From contig NC_033633.1 in assembly GCF_001540865.1 (NCBI RefSeq), positions 4,918,163 through 4,982,162 of the forward strand: 64,000 nucleotides of DNA, read 5' to 3'. The position numbers were made by a program, and so were the translations under genes. Shown here in pieces: positions 43,461 to 55,999 of the stretch. The DNA is from Ananas comosus. Its lineage: Eukaryota > Streptophyta > Magnoliopsida > Poales > Bromeliaceae. Below the pieces are notes generated by a model. The model had not been told where the DNA came from. It worked only from the letters and a program-made list of their open reading frames with translations, and made no database searches. Each line of letters begins with the position of its first letter. Positions within the stretch are counted from its first letter, which is position 1.

Positions 43461-45543
43461 ATATTACCGTCCGTTTGTGGAAGGCTTTGCGAAGCTTTCC
43501 ACACCCCTCACTCGATTGATGCGAAAGGGGATTAGATTTATCTGGAGTGAGGATTGTCAGAGGAGCTTTGATGAGTTGAGACAGAGGTTGACATCGGCTC
43601 CTATCCTTGCCCTTCCTGTGATGGGGGAAGGATTTGTGATCTACAGTGATGCATCGCACAGTGGGCTGGGTTGTGTGCTGATGCAGCATGGTAGGGTAAT
43701 TGCTTATGCTTCACGACAGTTAAAGGATTATGAGAAGAATTACCCTACGCATGACTAGGAGCTTGCCGCAGTAGTCTTTGCTTTGAAGTTGTGGCAGCAT
43801 TACTTGTACGTCGAGCACTGCGAGGTCTTTACTGATCATAAAAGTCTCAAGTATCTGTTCACCCAAAAGGAGTTGAATCTCAGGCAGCGCCGGTGGTTGG
43901 AGTTGCTGAAGGACTATGATATTAGTATTCAGTATCATCCCGGCAAGGCGAATGTGGTGGCAGATGCGTTGAGCAGGAAGGCAGTGTAGAGTTTGAGCAT
44001 GTTGATCACTCGGCAGAGACTGTTACTCGAGGAGCTGCGGCGGCTAAGGCTAGAGGTAATGTCCCCTGGATTTACTGTGAGACTGATGTCTATGATCTTG
44101 TAGCCCACTCTGTTGGATAGGATTTAAGAGAAACAGAGTGGAGACCCGCACTTGTCGAGGATTCGAGAGCAGCTTCAGAGGGGACAGGTCGAGGGCTTTG
44201 CTGTGGACAGTTAGGGAGTATTGCGGTACATGGACCGACTGTGTGTACCTATGGATTCGGAGATCCGAGAGGACATTTTGAGAGAGGCTCACTGTTCACC
44301 TTATACGGTTCACCCCGGTGGAACCAAGATGTATAAGGATTTAAAGGCTCAATTTTGGTGGAATGGAATGAGAGGGACATTGGCAGATTTGTGGCCCAGT
44401 GTCTGACTTGTCAACAGGTAAAGGCCGAGCATCAAGTACCTGCTGGCAAGTTTCAGAGTCGGCCAGTGCCCGAGTGGAAATGGGAGCAGATCACGATGGA
44501 CTTTGTCGTCGGATTGCCGAGAGCATATGGTGGTTTTGATGTGATTTAGGTGATAGTGGACAGACTGACCAAGTCTGCTCACTTCCTACCAGTGCAGACC
44601 ACTTGGTCCAGAGAGAGACTCGCTCAGTTGTACTTGGATGAGATAGTGAGGTTGCATGGCGTGCCCACTTCGATAGTATCCGATCGAGACCTGAGGTTCG
44701 TCTTGCAGTTTTGGAGGAGTCTTCAGACGGCCTTGGGCACTGAGTTGCAGTTCAGCAAAATGTTTCACCCACAAACAGATGGTCAGTCAGAGCGGACTAT
44801 TCAGACTCTAGAGGACATGCTGAGGGCATGTGTCCTGGACTTTGGAGGAGGGTGGTATCGGCATTTGAGACTGGTTGAGTTTGCGTACAACAACAGCTAT
44901 CAAGCGAGCATCCAGATGGCTCCGTTTGAGGCGTTGTATGGACGCAGATGTCGATCCCCTTTGTTTTGGAGTGATGTGGGTGAGAGGAGGACGCTTGGGC
45001 CTGAGATTCTGATTGAGGCTGAGGAAAAGGTAAAGGAGGCGCGACGGGACATGTTAGCAGCCCAGAGTCGACAGAGGAGCTATGCTGATACCCGGGATGA
45101 GACTTGGAGTTCCAGGTGGGAGATCATGTTTTCTCAAAGTCTCGCCGTCCAGAGGGATTCGTCGATTTGGAGTACGTGGAAAGTTTAGCCCACGTTTTGT
45201 TGGTTCTTTTGAGGTATCAGAGCGAGTGGGACCAGTCGCGTACAGGATCGCTCTACCCCCGCGACTAGCCGGCAATCACGATGTTTTCCACGTCTCGGCT
45301 TTGAGGAGATATGTGTTCGACCCCTCCCATGTGATTGACTTCACTCCGCTTGAGCTTGGCGAGGACCTGAGATACGAGGAGAGACCGGTGCGGATTCTGG
45401 CTCGTGAGTCGAGGGAATTACGCAACCGGGTCATACCCTTTGTAAAGATGCTGTGGAGTAATCACGAAGAGCGGGAGGCGTCTTCGGAGCCAGAGACGGT
45501 GATGAAGGAGTCCTACCCCTACCTATTTGAGGCTCTGGATTGA
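43461..45543 (+). pseudogene. Ty3/gypsy pol, 3' half: RT end, RNase H, integrase, chromodomain-like end
   Basis: Starts within the reverse transcriptase at [20 protein letters not shown], then RNase H ([42 protein letters not shown]), zinc-binding H2C2 (HCSPYTVHPGG, CLTCQQVKAEHQ), the integrase core (ITMDFVVGLP, IVSDRD, QSERTIQTLEDMLR) and a C-terminal domain (DHVFLKV-like, then VFHVSALRRYVFDPSHVI). Defects: in-frame TAG at 43756, 43987 and 44547, other stops near 44126 and 44210, and frameshifts near 44380 and 45110. The 5' half of the element is missing and replaced by LTR-C. The layout is like the Tekay/Del lineage. Confidence 0.9.
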
Positions 45544-45574
45544 GGTATGTTTTCAGTTTCGCGGACGAAACTTT

Positions 45575-45591
45575 TTGTAGTGGGGGAGGAT
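45575..45591 (+). other. Polypurine tract of the gypsy element
   Basis: GTAGTGGGGGAGGA lies between the end of pol and the LTR, where a plus-strand primer is expected. Confidence 0.6.
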
Positions 45592-45595
45592 ATAG

Positions 45596-47978
45596 TGTTT
45601 CTGAGCTTTGGATAGAATTGGCTTCAGTATTAATTACTGGTCGACATCTCTGGAGAGTGTCGGACTGAGTCGGAGTCAATTCTGCACAAATTGGATGCAG
45701 AATTGGACTCGGCGCATTCAAATAAGCAAAACTGGAGTTTTGCTAGATTCATGCGCCCAGAACATGGTTTAGGTCGCCCAAAACTAAGTGTTGAATTTAA
45801 CTGAAACTGGAAGCCAATTCGGATCCTATGTTCCGGGCGCCCACAAGTGGGTCCGGAAATTCTGCATCGTGAATATCGTTTGCTTCGACGCGTGGTAGGG
45901 TGGTAAGTGAGTTCTGCCGGAGCCGTTTACGGGCGCAGCATGCCGCGAGCGGAGAGTCCGAGGAGCATGATTTGTGCAGTCTGGATGTTTCGGTCGCCCA
46001 GAACATGGTTTCGGGCGCCCAGAAACGCCCGTTTCTGCAGGGACACCAGATTGCAGCTGCTTCTGTTGGGGCTTATTTTATCCTTCCGGCAGCCTATAAA
46101 TAGATGGAGGGTGACCCTGGTGAGCTCTTTTCACTCATTCTTCGTAGTGAACCTTTGGATTTCATCTTCCACCCTCGAATTGCCATAAATTGCTTCAAAA
46201 TCCACAACTCCAAGCTTGATAGGTGCTGATTCTGCAGTTCTTCAGCGATGACCTCCAGTGTTTTGGCTCATGTGCGACTTAGGAAGGTCGGATCGCGGCG
46301 AAACTTGGTTTGCTGGATTCTAGACTTCCTGAGGAATCCACGAAACCCTGAATTGTAGATTTTGGTTGAGGTTAGCTCGATCGAACTGAGATTTTTTTGG
46401 ACTACTGTTGACTTTGAGCTAAAAATGAGATTTTTTGAGCTTTTCTTGATGCTATCTTTGTAGGCAGTGGGATTTTGGACCTGAGTCGCATCACCCATCA
46501 GTATTTGCTAGATTTGGGGCTGTCCTCACCTAATTTGGAGATCGTTAGGTGAGTTTTGACATTGGAGTTGAAATAATTAAGCTCAAGTGCTGAAATTTTT
46601 GATGAATTGATGGTTTTTGTTGGATTTTGGGTGAATTGTAATGTCCAGATTTTGAGGGGATTTGTTGCTGGTTTGGAGGTGTTTCCAGTTGTGTTACTTG
46701 TGATCCGAGACCGTCTTGCTGCCAAGGAATTGCACTAGAGGTGGGTTTGCATCGGATTACTCCTAAGTAAATGAGTAAATGTATAGTCAACATGTATGCT
46801 TGTTGTTTGATCTACAATGTGATTAGATTAAATTCATTGATTTGCAGCGGCAGTAATCTGAATTTAAGCATACTAAATAAGTGATAATTATACATGTTGG
46901 ACTTGAGAATTGAATTAGGAGAAAACCAGCGATTTGGACCTGTCACCTGTTTAAACTACCTGATTTAGCTCTAGGAGCCGTTGTAATTTTGTATCGTCGC
47001 AGTATCGAGGCGACGGGTACTCCAGGTAGTTTAGCTTTCAGTTACGCTCGTGCTGGGATGCCGAGTGTATTTTTACAGTAGCGTTCAGGCTGTTCCGGAC
47101 TACTGGGTGCCGTCAGGGTTGACGGTGGACCCATATCGCCTTTTTGGCGTCGGATTGTGCCGAGGGCACGTGACCTGTTGGTTGTTAGACCAGTTAGAGT
47201 TGGTTACTTAGACTTTGTCTTGAGTGAGCTCGACAGAGATACGTTGCCACTCCGGAGACGAGCGTTGCGCTTTCGCGTTGGTGTCGTACATGCCGGTTAG
47301 ACTTGCTCTCCACGGACTGGTTAGTGTGGAGGTAGCTGGATAGTCTCAACTGGGTGGGACGGGTATGTTCACAGTCCCTGAGACGGGTATGTTTACAGTC
47401 CCTAAAAAGATTGGGTTAGGATTGACATTGCTACAGTAGGTCAGCATAGAACATGATAGTATAATAAATGGTAGCTGTAGATTTTTATTCCAGCATTTAT
47501 TACTACCTTTGCTCCCTTCTGTAGACTTAGTGGGTGGACCGATGATGTTGAGGGCGGCACCCACTGATGACTACTTGTTTTACAGTAGTTCTCACGCCCT
47601 GTTGTTACACCATTCTTGTAGAGCCATCGTCTTCGACTGCTGCTGTTACTGATTAGGATCGAGGCAAGGGCGTCGCGAGTTAGAGCCCTACCCGACGAGC
47701 CGAGCTAGAGGTGCCCATACAGCAGGTAGTTGTTTTGTTGGAGTTCATGTACATACCTATATTTAACTCGCCAGTGCGAGTAGTTTTGTATCTTCGATTT
47801 TGGCGTATGTTATGGAACTCGATTTGGTTTATTTTTGGTTCTTCTAGCAGCTCTATACTACTGTTTGTAGTATTGTATGTTTTATAGGTACAGCTATCGT
47901 TTCGTATACAGGAAAAATTTCTTTGTATACGGCGGATTTGTCGGCGTGCCCGGGGAACGTGTAATCCGGGGCGTGACA
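45596..47978 (+). mobile_element. 3' LTR of the Ty3/gypsy element
   Basis: Begins TGTTTCTGAGC just after the polypurine tract and ends CCGGGGCGTGACA at 47978. It carries the AGTGGGTGGACC ... GCACCCACTG hairpin and GTTCTCACGCC module (47530-47595). The copia gag resumes straight after it. GTTTC stands at both 45597-45601 and 47979-47983, so a start at 45602 with a solo-like target duplication is an alternative reading. Confidence 0.75.
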
Positions 47979-48378
47979 GTTTCATAGTCTGATCGGCACG
48001 CTTTTTATAACTGTCAAACCGCATAGTCAGACTGCGCAACCTTGTAGCCGAAGTTGCACCAAATTTTGCTTTGAGAGCCTCCCACATGTCATACGCAGTC
48101 GGATACTGCTCACACTCGCATAAGAGATCATTCTTCATACTGCTCAGCAACGTGATGCGAGCAATGCGATCCTTTTTGAGCCAATTATTATAGGCTTCCA
48201 TATCTCGGCGAGCCTGGGCACTGGTGCCCTCTGTGGGTAGGTCCATTTTATTACTCAAGTTTTTCAGAACATCTTGCTCAGCGAGAACATATTGAATTTT
48301 ACGGTGCCAAATATCATAATTGTCACCATCGAATTTCTCGCCCTTGTTTAAATCCGCAATAATTTGTTTGGAAGCCAT
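47979..48378 (-). pseudogene. Ty1/copia Gag N-terminal part, truncated by the gypsy LTR
   Basis: From an ATG at 48378 on the minus strand, 133 residues starting MASKQIIADLNKGEKFDGDN and continuing NYDIWHRKIQYVLAEQ. This is the usual start of plant copia Gag (the UBN2-type gag domain). It includes YDMWEALKAKFG and SYKKRADQTM, then stops where the gypsy LTR begins. The rest of the copia polyprotein is not found in the window. Confidence 0.88.
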
Positions 48379-48819
48379 TAAATCTCACTTTGTTCATGCA
48401 ATGCACAGAAAAGAATATTTTAAAATTAGTACACGATACATGTATTTAATTTTGCCGCATCTCTAATTAAATAAATTAAAAAATAGATCATACATGCGTA
48501 AAGGAAAATTTCGCTATGCTCGTAATCACATCACACACCATATGTCAAATTTTTTTAAAATTATATAATTAAGATGCACAAAAATGTTTGGGAGTAAAGC
48601 ATATAATTTACTCAACCAAAAGGAAAGATTCCCACTTGACAAGGCATGCATAAAAAATATATTATGCCTAAAGTTACATCTATCCATACATCATAAAAGG
48701 CATTTGACAATATTTAAATCCATGCTATTTGTCAATAAAGCATATTAAACATTGAATACGCTTCAACAATTTTATAAAAAAATTTGTGCAGAAAAACGAA
48801 GAAAAGAAAAAAAAAAATG

Positions 48820-49245
48820 CTGGCCCTTGCGGGATGCGGCCCCGCTCATGGCCCGCATGCGGCCAGCGCGTGCCTGCATGCGGGCAGGGCACTGCCCGCA
48901 GGCGCGCGGCCTGCGCGCGGCCTGCGTGGCCTGCCAGGCCTGCGCGCGGCCCGAGGCCTGCGCGTGGCCCTCACGCGGTCTGCGCGGCCCGCGGCCTGCG
49001 CGGGGCCCGCGGCCCCGCGCCCGCGTGGCCTGCGCGGCCTGCGCGTGGCCCGCGCGCTGCACACGTTGCCCGTGGGCCGCGCGGCCCGTGGCCTGTGCGG
49101 GGCTACCGTGCGGCCCACGCGCCCGCGTGGCTTGCGTCGGCCTCGTGGCCCAGGTGCAGCCCGCGGCCCGCGCGGCCCGCGCCCTGTGCGCGGCCTACGC
49201 GCGGCCCGCGCAGCCGGCGGCTTGCGCGCGGCTGTGGCACCGGAA
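48820..49245. repeat. Very GC-rich degenerate repeat in the copia leader
   Basis: About 425 bp built of units such as GCGCGGCCTGCGCG and GCGGCCCGCG. All six frames are open or nearly so, giving long arginine/alanine-rich translations. These frames come from base composition, not from a gene. It is flanked by an A-rich run and a TAT repeat (49248-49270), and lies between the gag ATG and the primer site. Confidence 0.85.
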
Positions 49246-49270
49246 CAGTATTATTATTATTATTATTATT

Positions 49271-49672
49271 TTTTAAAGATAGTGAATCTTCAAAAATTCA
49301 TAACTTGAAATTTAAAACTCCGATTCATGCAAGAAATATATCGATGGAAAGCTTGTGAGGAGCTCTTCCAAAACATGCAATTTTCACAATGGGATATGCA
49401 TCACACATCAAACAAGCCACCCCCAAAGTTTCGATTTAGGTTTCGTTTTTCTCTCAAAATACAAAACCATATCAAATCAAACTTTGTAGATTTAATCTAT
49501 AACATAGGTGCTTTAAGATGTGAAGAAAATCAAGCAAAGTTATCCACTTTTGAAAAAACTGCCATTAACGCTCACATACATGAAAAAAAAAATCTAAAAC
49601 ATGATAGATCTAATTTTAACGCATGTAATCTCATTAAAGGATGTATCAAGACCACGAAATCAACCAAAAAAG
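49271..49672 (-). other. Remainder of the copia 5' leader
   Basis: Sequence between the GC-rich repeat and the primer site. An open frame on the + strand (about 156 codons) crosses it into the LTR, but it shows no domain I recognise and is probably chance. Confidence 0.5.
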
Positions 49673-49684
49673 TCTCTGATACCA
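49673..49684 (-). other. Primer binding site of the copia element
   Basis: On the minus strand TGGTATCAGAGA, matching 11 of 12 bases of the common plant initiator tRNA-Met site TGGTATCAGAGC. One base separates it from the LTR end. Confidence 0.85.
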
Positions 49685-49685
49685 A

Positions 49686-50186
49686 TGTAGAATGCAGCGG
49701 AAGTATTAGTTCGTACCTTTTTCAGAAGCGATTTGCGTTACAACTCGATGAGCCCGGATCGTCGAGGTTGATTCACGTGTCCTTTGATCGTCCTTGATTA
49801 AATCTTCTCACGTTCCAAACTCGCGATGGATCGAACTACAAACGAGCACGATCACAAATCCACCGTTCAAGTCCCTCTTAGAATAATAGGTTGATGGAGG
49901 ATGTGGTTTCTCTCTTTCGTTTTCTTATTCTCTTTTCTTTTTCCGTTCTTGTACCTTTTGTTATGTGGGATCGCCCGCATATTTATAAGGGATTCTAAAA
50001 TCCTAATAGCGTTAGAGATAAGGCCAAATCGGTTATTAATTGTTATCCTAATATGACTAGGATTTATCTCTAACTGGCTTTCCAATTTGAAAGCGAGATT
50101 AATTCCAATCCAATTAGATAACATAATATCCGTCGGATCAAACCCGCTTATGGGCGTACCCGATTCGATTTAACCGAATGCCAACA
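49686..50186 (-). mobile_element. 5' LTR of the Ty1/copia element, 501 bp
   Basis: Read on the minus strand it starts TGTTGGCATTCGG at 50186 and ends ...TTCTACA at 49686, followed by the primer site. It has a TATA-like CTTATAAATATG at about 49977-49988. The other LTR is not present in this window. Confidence 0.8.
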
Positions 50187-51953
50187 CTTGACATGTATGG
50201 TAATATTGTCCCTGAATATTTAGAAAAACCCTTGATTTTTGCTGGAAAATAGCTTTTCTAATGCTTGGATTGAATTAAGAACCATGATTTCATGCATCAT
50301 ACAAATCTTGACCGCTTATTTTTCTAAATACGTGGTTGTGATGTAATATAACTCTATAGGGGTCCTACTATTGAAGCATAGGTATTGATCACCAGGTATC
50401 CATCTAGCTGGTTTTTTGGTCTTTACCGAGTGTTTTGGTCTGTAAGACCCATATATAGTTGGTCTTATATACTTCGGGTATTATGAAATTTTCAAATACC
50501 TACAATAATAATTAGAATACAAATTATGTCCAAATTTGCGAATTTAATTTGGAAACAACATATGAAACATAATTCTAAATCAAATTTAAATTTTCTTAAA
50601 TATAAAACACAAATTCAAAGTAAAATTTTCTCTTCAAATTCAAAATTTTAATTGAAATCAAATTTTAAAATTTGGTTTTAAGATTAAAAGTACAATTTAG
50701 ATTCAAATTTAAAAGTTGAATTTATATATTTCAAAATCAAACTTTTACATCTCAATACCAAATTCAAAAATCAAATTTAAATTCAAAACTTTTATTGAGT
50801 TGGATATTTAATATATTGGGCGTTATTTAATTTAGAAAATATCAAAATTAAATAAGGAATTTCAAATTTATATGGCATTCACAAATTTAGTATATGCTAC
50901 TTTTTTTTTTTTTTTCAAATATTATACTGTTGACTAATCTAAGTTGGTTACCTGTTCAAAAGGAAAGGTTATTTCACGTAAAACCCGATCATACAGTTAA
51001 TTTATTACCGGCTAGATTTCAATACCTATGGTGTATTGAAGCGTTTCTCTTAAATTTTAAACCGTCATATAATAAAAAATTTTAAATTTCTTGTTGATTA
51101 AAAAGACTAATTAAAGGTATAATATATGGAGAATTTAGAAATGGTAATATTACAAGTACGGGGAGAAACTCCACTATTATGATTATAATAATTATAAAAT
51201 TTACTGCAAAAAAAAAAAGAAAAAAAAAAGAAAAAGAAGTGAGATTTTAATTATGGGTCTATTCTATATAGTTTTGTACTGTACATACCAAGAGTAACTC
51301 CATGTAGTTGGCGATACTAGTAGCTAGTTATTCAGCTTCTTAATATTGATGGAGCTAAATAAGGAGAAAAGAAAATTACTCTTTTTGTTTTTTGAAAAAA
51401 GAAAAGGACAGCCCAAATGGGCCGACCATGCAAGATGTTAATATTGAATGATGAAAATAGGGTATACAATTTTAGACCATCAAGTACAAAGTAGTGTCTG
51501 AATTTAAAAGCTCAGAAAGCACGTTGTGATCACGTGGAAGGTGAGAGATCGACATCAGCGAATAGCTTGCGAATACAGCTAGCTAGCTAGCGGTGGAGAG
51601 GGCAGTAGATCGAGTACTCAATGTAGATTGTTTGGTTTGCACCACCTCTATATATATATCATTTGTTCCCGGCCCCTTGTGTTTTGTACAACTTCATTCC
51701 TTTTTATCATTTGTTCCCCCTTGTACATGTTTTGTATAACTCCATTTATTCTTTTTTTTTTTTTTTGGTACTTAGGAAACAAGGATATATGCATGCAAGT
51801 GTTGTTGTATTGCTTCATCTATTAATTAATTAGTGCAGCTAAATATAATTACCAGATCAGTGCACTACCAAACTTCCCGCTCTTAATTTGCTGGAAGTGA
51901 TTCTCTAATCTCTCCTTGAAGAAAACCCTAAAACTGCATGCTTTTAGGGCGAG

Positions 51954-51956
<3 letters not shown>
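50187..51956. other. AT-rich intergenic stretch, no gene seen
   Basis: 50480-50880 is a low-complexity mix of AAATTT blocks. The rest is unique-looking sequence without coding domains. Confidence 0.6.

Positions 51957-52008
<52 letters not shown>
51957..52008. repeat. (TA)n microsatellite
   Basis: An unbroken TA run of about 52 bp. Confidence 0.9.
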
Positions 52009-52013
<5 letters not shown>

Positions 52014-52341
52014 GTGGCTGTCATCTTAATGTGGTGTGCTAAGAAATGGCAACTAGCTAGAAAGCTTCTTCTACACTCGTGATGGCATGTGCATTCTTGA
52101 CGACAAACGATAGCTTAGCTAGCAAGTACATTTCCTGACTGTGTATCTTTTATTTCGCAACTATATATGGAATTGAAACACTACATGATAATTAATATTT
52201 GCGCGCGTTGGCCCAAAATTAATTATAGTTAGAATTTTACATTCCGTAGAAATACTTGGTGGGATAGGAATTAATGGGTATATATATGAGAAATGACTCT
52301 ATATGAGAAATATATAAAGAGAGAGAGGGAGAGAGAGAGAG

Positions 52342-52880
52342 AGTTGAGTTAGAATACTATTGATAGCAAACGGGCTCCGTTGTCACCCATTTGTTTTGGA
52401 TGATAGAGCCTCTAAATCGACGATCGACACCGTTGAACATGATTTATACCACTTGAAGTGTTTAGAAATCAAATTTCAAATCTTTTCGACATCATTTGCC
52501 TAATGATCAAAGGGTTTCAAAATTTGTAATTTTAATGGTCGATATGAGACGTTTTCTTGTTTAACGGCGTAAAGATATCGAAATCAATTGAATTTTTATT
52601 AGAAAATTTTTTAAACTATTTAAAATAAGATTTATACTCTTGATCTTGACTACGAGACTCCTATCATCATTTTTTAAAGAATATTCATTTTCAACCGTTC
52701 ATTTTTGTGTCCACTCGATGGATAAGAGAATAATATCGAAAATATATAAAATTTGATTTCTAAACATTTCAAGATCTATAGATTCATGTTTCGGGCGGGA
52801 CGATCGATCTATTGGAGGCTCATCATCGAAAAAATGGGTGGCCACGGAAGCCCGTTGTTTCAATATGATTCTAATAAACT
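52342..52880. repeat. Foldback element (GAGTTGAGTT subfamily)
   Basis: Left GAGTTGAGTTAGAATACTAT and core GATAGAGCCTCTAAATCGAC; the right core and head at 52790-52880 are degraded (ATTGGAGGCTCATCATCG, GCCCGTTG). Same subfamily as 16372-16958 and 20407-20955. Right end has many single-base changes. Confidence 0.75.
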
Positions 52881-53046
52881 TATTATATATATATATATAT
52901 AGATATTATGATATATATATATACACGGTGTATGATATACGTGTATAATATTACACGATGTATATATATACGTGTTTAGTATGCACGGTTATATATATAC
53001 GTGTATATATAGTGTAATATAGTAATTATATATATACATTATCATA

Positions 53047-53590
53047 TAGATGGGCTACGTATTGCTACGGAAGCACGGGCCTTCCGATGATTCGACAGCA
53101 CGGGGGGGTTTTCACGAGTGTTAGTCGACTTTGCGAATGCGTTCGATCGGCTCCGTGTAAACTTGATCTGAGTATTGAGTACTAGGAAAGATAATTTTTT
53201 ATTTTTCGATATCATGCTATGATCGAATGGGCTCAAATCAAAGACAATTTTTCAATAGCGTAAGTGAGCGGTTTGCAAGTTTAACGGTGTAGAATATCCA
53301 ACGCGTAAATTTTGATAGAAAATCTTTAATATAAAACGAGATCAATTATTTTTGATGTTAAATTTTAATGTCATGATGTATGTATATTTTGTAGATTTTT
53401 ATTTTCAGCGGTTGATGTTTGAGCCCTTCGTTTACTAGGCAATATGTCCGTAAAATCATATAAAAATTTATTTTATGGTATTAAATATTAGATCAAGTTT
53501 TAACGGAGCCGGATCGACGGATGTCGAAGACGCAAAGTGTTGAAACGATTGGAAGCACGGGAAGGTCGTGCTTATAGATGTAGATATCTA
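53047..53590. repeat. Foldback element in low-quality sequence
   Basis: Inverted ends GGAAGCACGGGCCTTCCG and GGAAGCACGGGAAGGTCG. The core is recognisable (CGATCGGCTCCG on the left, its reverse near 53500-53515) but full of small indels compared with the clean copies at 3608 or 7407. Followed by about 450 bp of TA-rich low-complexity sequence. Confidence 0.6.
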
Positions 53591-54057
53591 TATATATTAT
53601 AGTATATATATGCTTTATAGATATGTATTGTATATGTATATGTAGTATGATATGTATATGGTATACATATACATATAATTATTATACATACTAAATTTAC
53701 TATTACATATAATATACATTAACTTATATATATGTATTTTCTATATATATATGTATAGGTATGATTATGTATATGTATTATATGTATATGTATTGTTACA
53801 CCGTATACATGTATCTATACATCACACTATAAATATAGTACATATAATATATATTATATAAGTATAAATTAAATACATCATAATACATATTCAATATATA
53901 TATATACTAAGATATAGCATATATACTTATTATTATATATATTATATATACTATATTATATACTACTACTCTATATAACTCTATCTTCTCGCTCTCATCT
54001 CGTTCTCATATATACATTATAATATATAATATATCTATATACTATTAATAGTATATA

Positions 54058-55428
54058 GCGGTAAATTGCACTATTACCCCCCAAACTTTTGATGGAGTTT
54101 TATTTTACTCCCTGAACTCCTAAAATGGACATCTAACACTCTAAACTCTAATATTTCATTCATGTTATCCCTTTCGTCAGTTTTCCGTCAAGCTCCTTTA
54201 ACCGGAAACTGACGGAAGGGGTAACATGAATGAAATATTAAAGTTTAGGGTGTTAGATGTCTATTTTAGGAGTTTGGGGGGTTAAGTGAAATTCGCCAAA
54301 AGTTTATGAGGTAGCAGTGCAATTTACCCTATAGGACTCATGACTATAAATTATTTTATTATAATATGTTATTTTTGGATTGACTACTAACCCTCAAGTT
54401 AGTGATCATACTTGATTTTGAATTTATATATATTTTTTATCTTAAAATAAATCATACTATAATTTATCCTGCATTTTGTTGTAATAAAATAAAAGCGAAA
54501 AAAATGAATTAGAGTGGCTTAAAAATAAGATAAGAGCGATACTAACTACCTACGATACTCGAACACTCTACTGTCCTCGTGTACTCGCTAATATGGTTGA
54601 TTTACATTTGGTGTCCTCATTCGGATATAGAGATTTTAATTCTCAGTTAATTTTCTATAGTACTCGTTTGTCCCTTTTATCTTTAGAAGTATTGTTCTAA
54701 AGTATTATAAAATATTATTTTATATTTTCATATTAAAAATTTCTAATTGGCTGAAATAAAGTACAAATATTTTATTTTAGACTACAATAAAATTACATTG
54801 CATAGTTTCCTAGGAAACAAGTACATTTTCTGGAACAATACTTCTAAAGATAAAATGGACAAACGAGTGTTACAGAAAATTAACTAAGAATTAAAATATC
54901 TGTATTCGAGTGAGGACACCTATTGTAAATCAACCATATCAGCAAGTACATCAGGACAGTAGAGTGCTCGAGCATCGTAGTTGGTTAGTATCGCTCTTTT
55001 CTTATTTTTAAGTCACTCTAATTCATTTCTTTCGCTTTTATTTTATTACAATAAAATATAGAATAAATTATGGTATAATTTATTTTAAGATAAAAAATAT
55101 ATATAAATTCAAAATCAAGCATGATCACTAACTTGCGGATTAGTAGTCAATCCATAAGTAACATATTAGGGTAAATTGCATTGCTACCTCTTGAACTTTT
55201 GGCGAGTTTCACTTAACCCCCTAAACTCCTAAAATAGACACTAAACTCTAAAATATTTCATTCGTTTTACCCCTTCCGTCAGTTTCCGGTTAACGGAGCT
55301 TGACGAAAAACTGACAGAAGGGATAACATGAATGAAATATTAGAGTTTAAGGTGTTAAATGCCCATTTTAGGAGTTCGAGAGGGTAAAACTTTACCAAAA
55401 GTTCAAGGGGTAACAATGCAATTTACCT
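54058..55428. mobile_element. Large foldback element, second copy, without the MITE
   Basis: Collinear with 18597-20360: CGGTAAATTGCACTATTACC at the left, CAATGCAATTTACC at the right, and an inner inverted repeat with GGTGTCCTCATTCGG and its reverse. It lacks the 373-bp element found in the intron copy, so it serves as an empty-site reference. Non-coding. Confidence 0.85.
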
Positions 55429-55961
55429 GTAATTTTATTGTAGCCTAAAATATAATTTTTATACTACATTTCATCCAATAAAAAATTTTTAATATAAAAA
55501 TATAAAATAATCTTTAAGCCACTCTAATTTATTTCTTTTGCTTTTATTTTATTACAATAAAATGTATGATAAATTATGGTATAGTCTATTTTAGGATAAA
55601 AAATATATATAAATTCAAATTCAAGTATGATTACTAACTTGAGACTTAATAGTCAATCCATAAGTAATATATTATAATAAAATAATTTATAGTCAAGAGG
55701 GGGCAAATTGCACCTCTACCTCCTGAACTTTTGGCGAGTTTCACTTAACCCCCTAAACTTTTAAAATAGACATTTAACATCCTAAACTCTAATATTTCAT
55801 TCGTTTTATTCGTCAATTTCCGGTTAGCGTAGCTTGACGGAAAACTGACAGAAGGGGTAACATGAATGAAATATTAGAGTTTAGGGTGTTCGATGTTTAT
55901 TTTAGGAGTTCGAGGGATAACGTGAAACTTCGCCAAAAGTTCAGCTGGTAACAATTTAATT

Positions 55962-55967
<6 letters not shown>
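55429..55967. repeat. Partial third copy of the large foldback (right half)
   Basis: Starts GTAATTTTATTGTAGCCTAA in the inner part of the arm, then continues to the right end CAATTTAATTTACCC. It abuts the second copy directly, as if two arms had recombined. Confidence 0.75.

Positions 55968-55995
<28 letters not shown>
55968..55995. repeat. (TA)n microsatellite
   Basis: TA run between foldbacks. Confidence 0.9.

Positions 55996-55999
<4 letters not shown>

Noticed and set aside
47680..48378. A 232-codon minus-strand frame as a complete Gag protein
   Set aside because: Only the first 133 codons are copia Gag. The rest reads through the inserted gypsy LTR.
48752..49358. Overlapping 170-190 codon open frames, Arg/Ala/Pro-rich, in the GC-rich block
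   Set aside because: They occur in several frames and both strands at once, have no domain, and follow from the repeat's base composition. They lie in a copia leader.
49327..49797. 156-codon plus-strand frame near the copia element
   Set aside because: It runs from the copia leader across the primer site into the LTR on the opposite strand and contains no recognisable domain.
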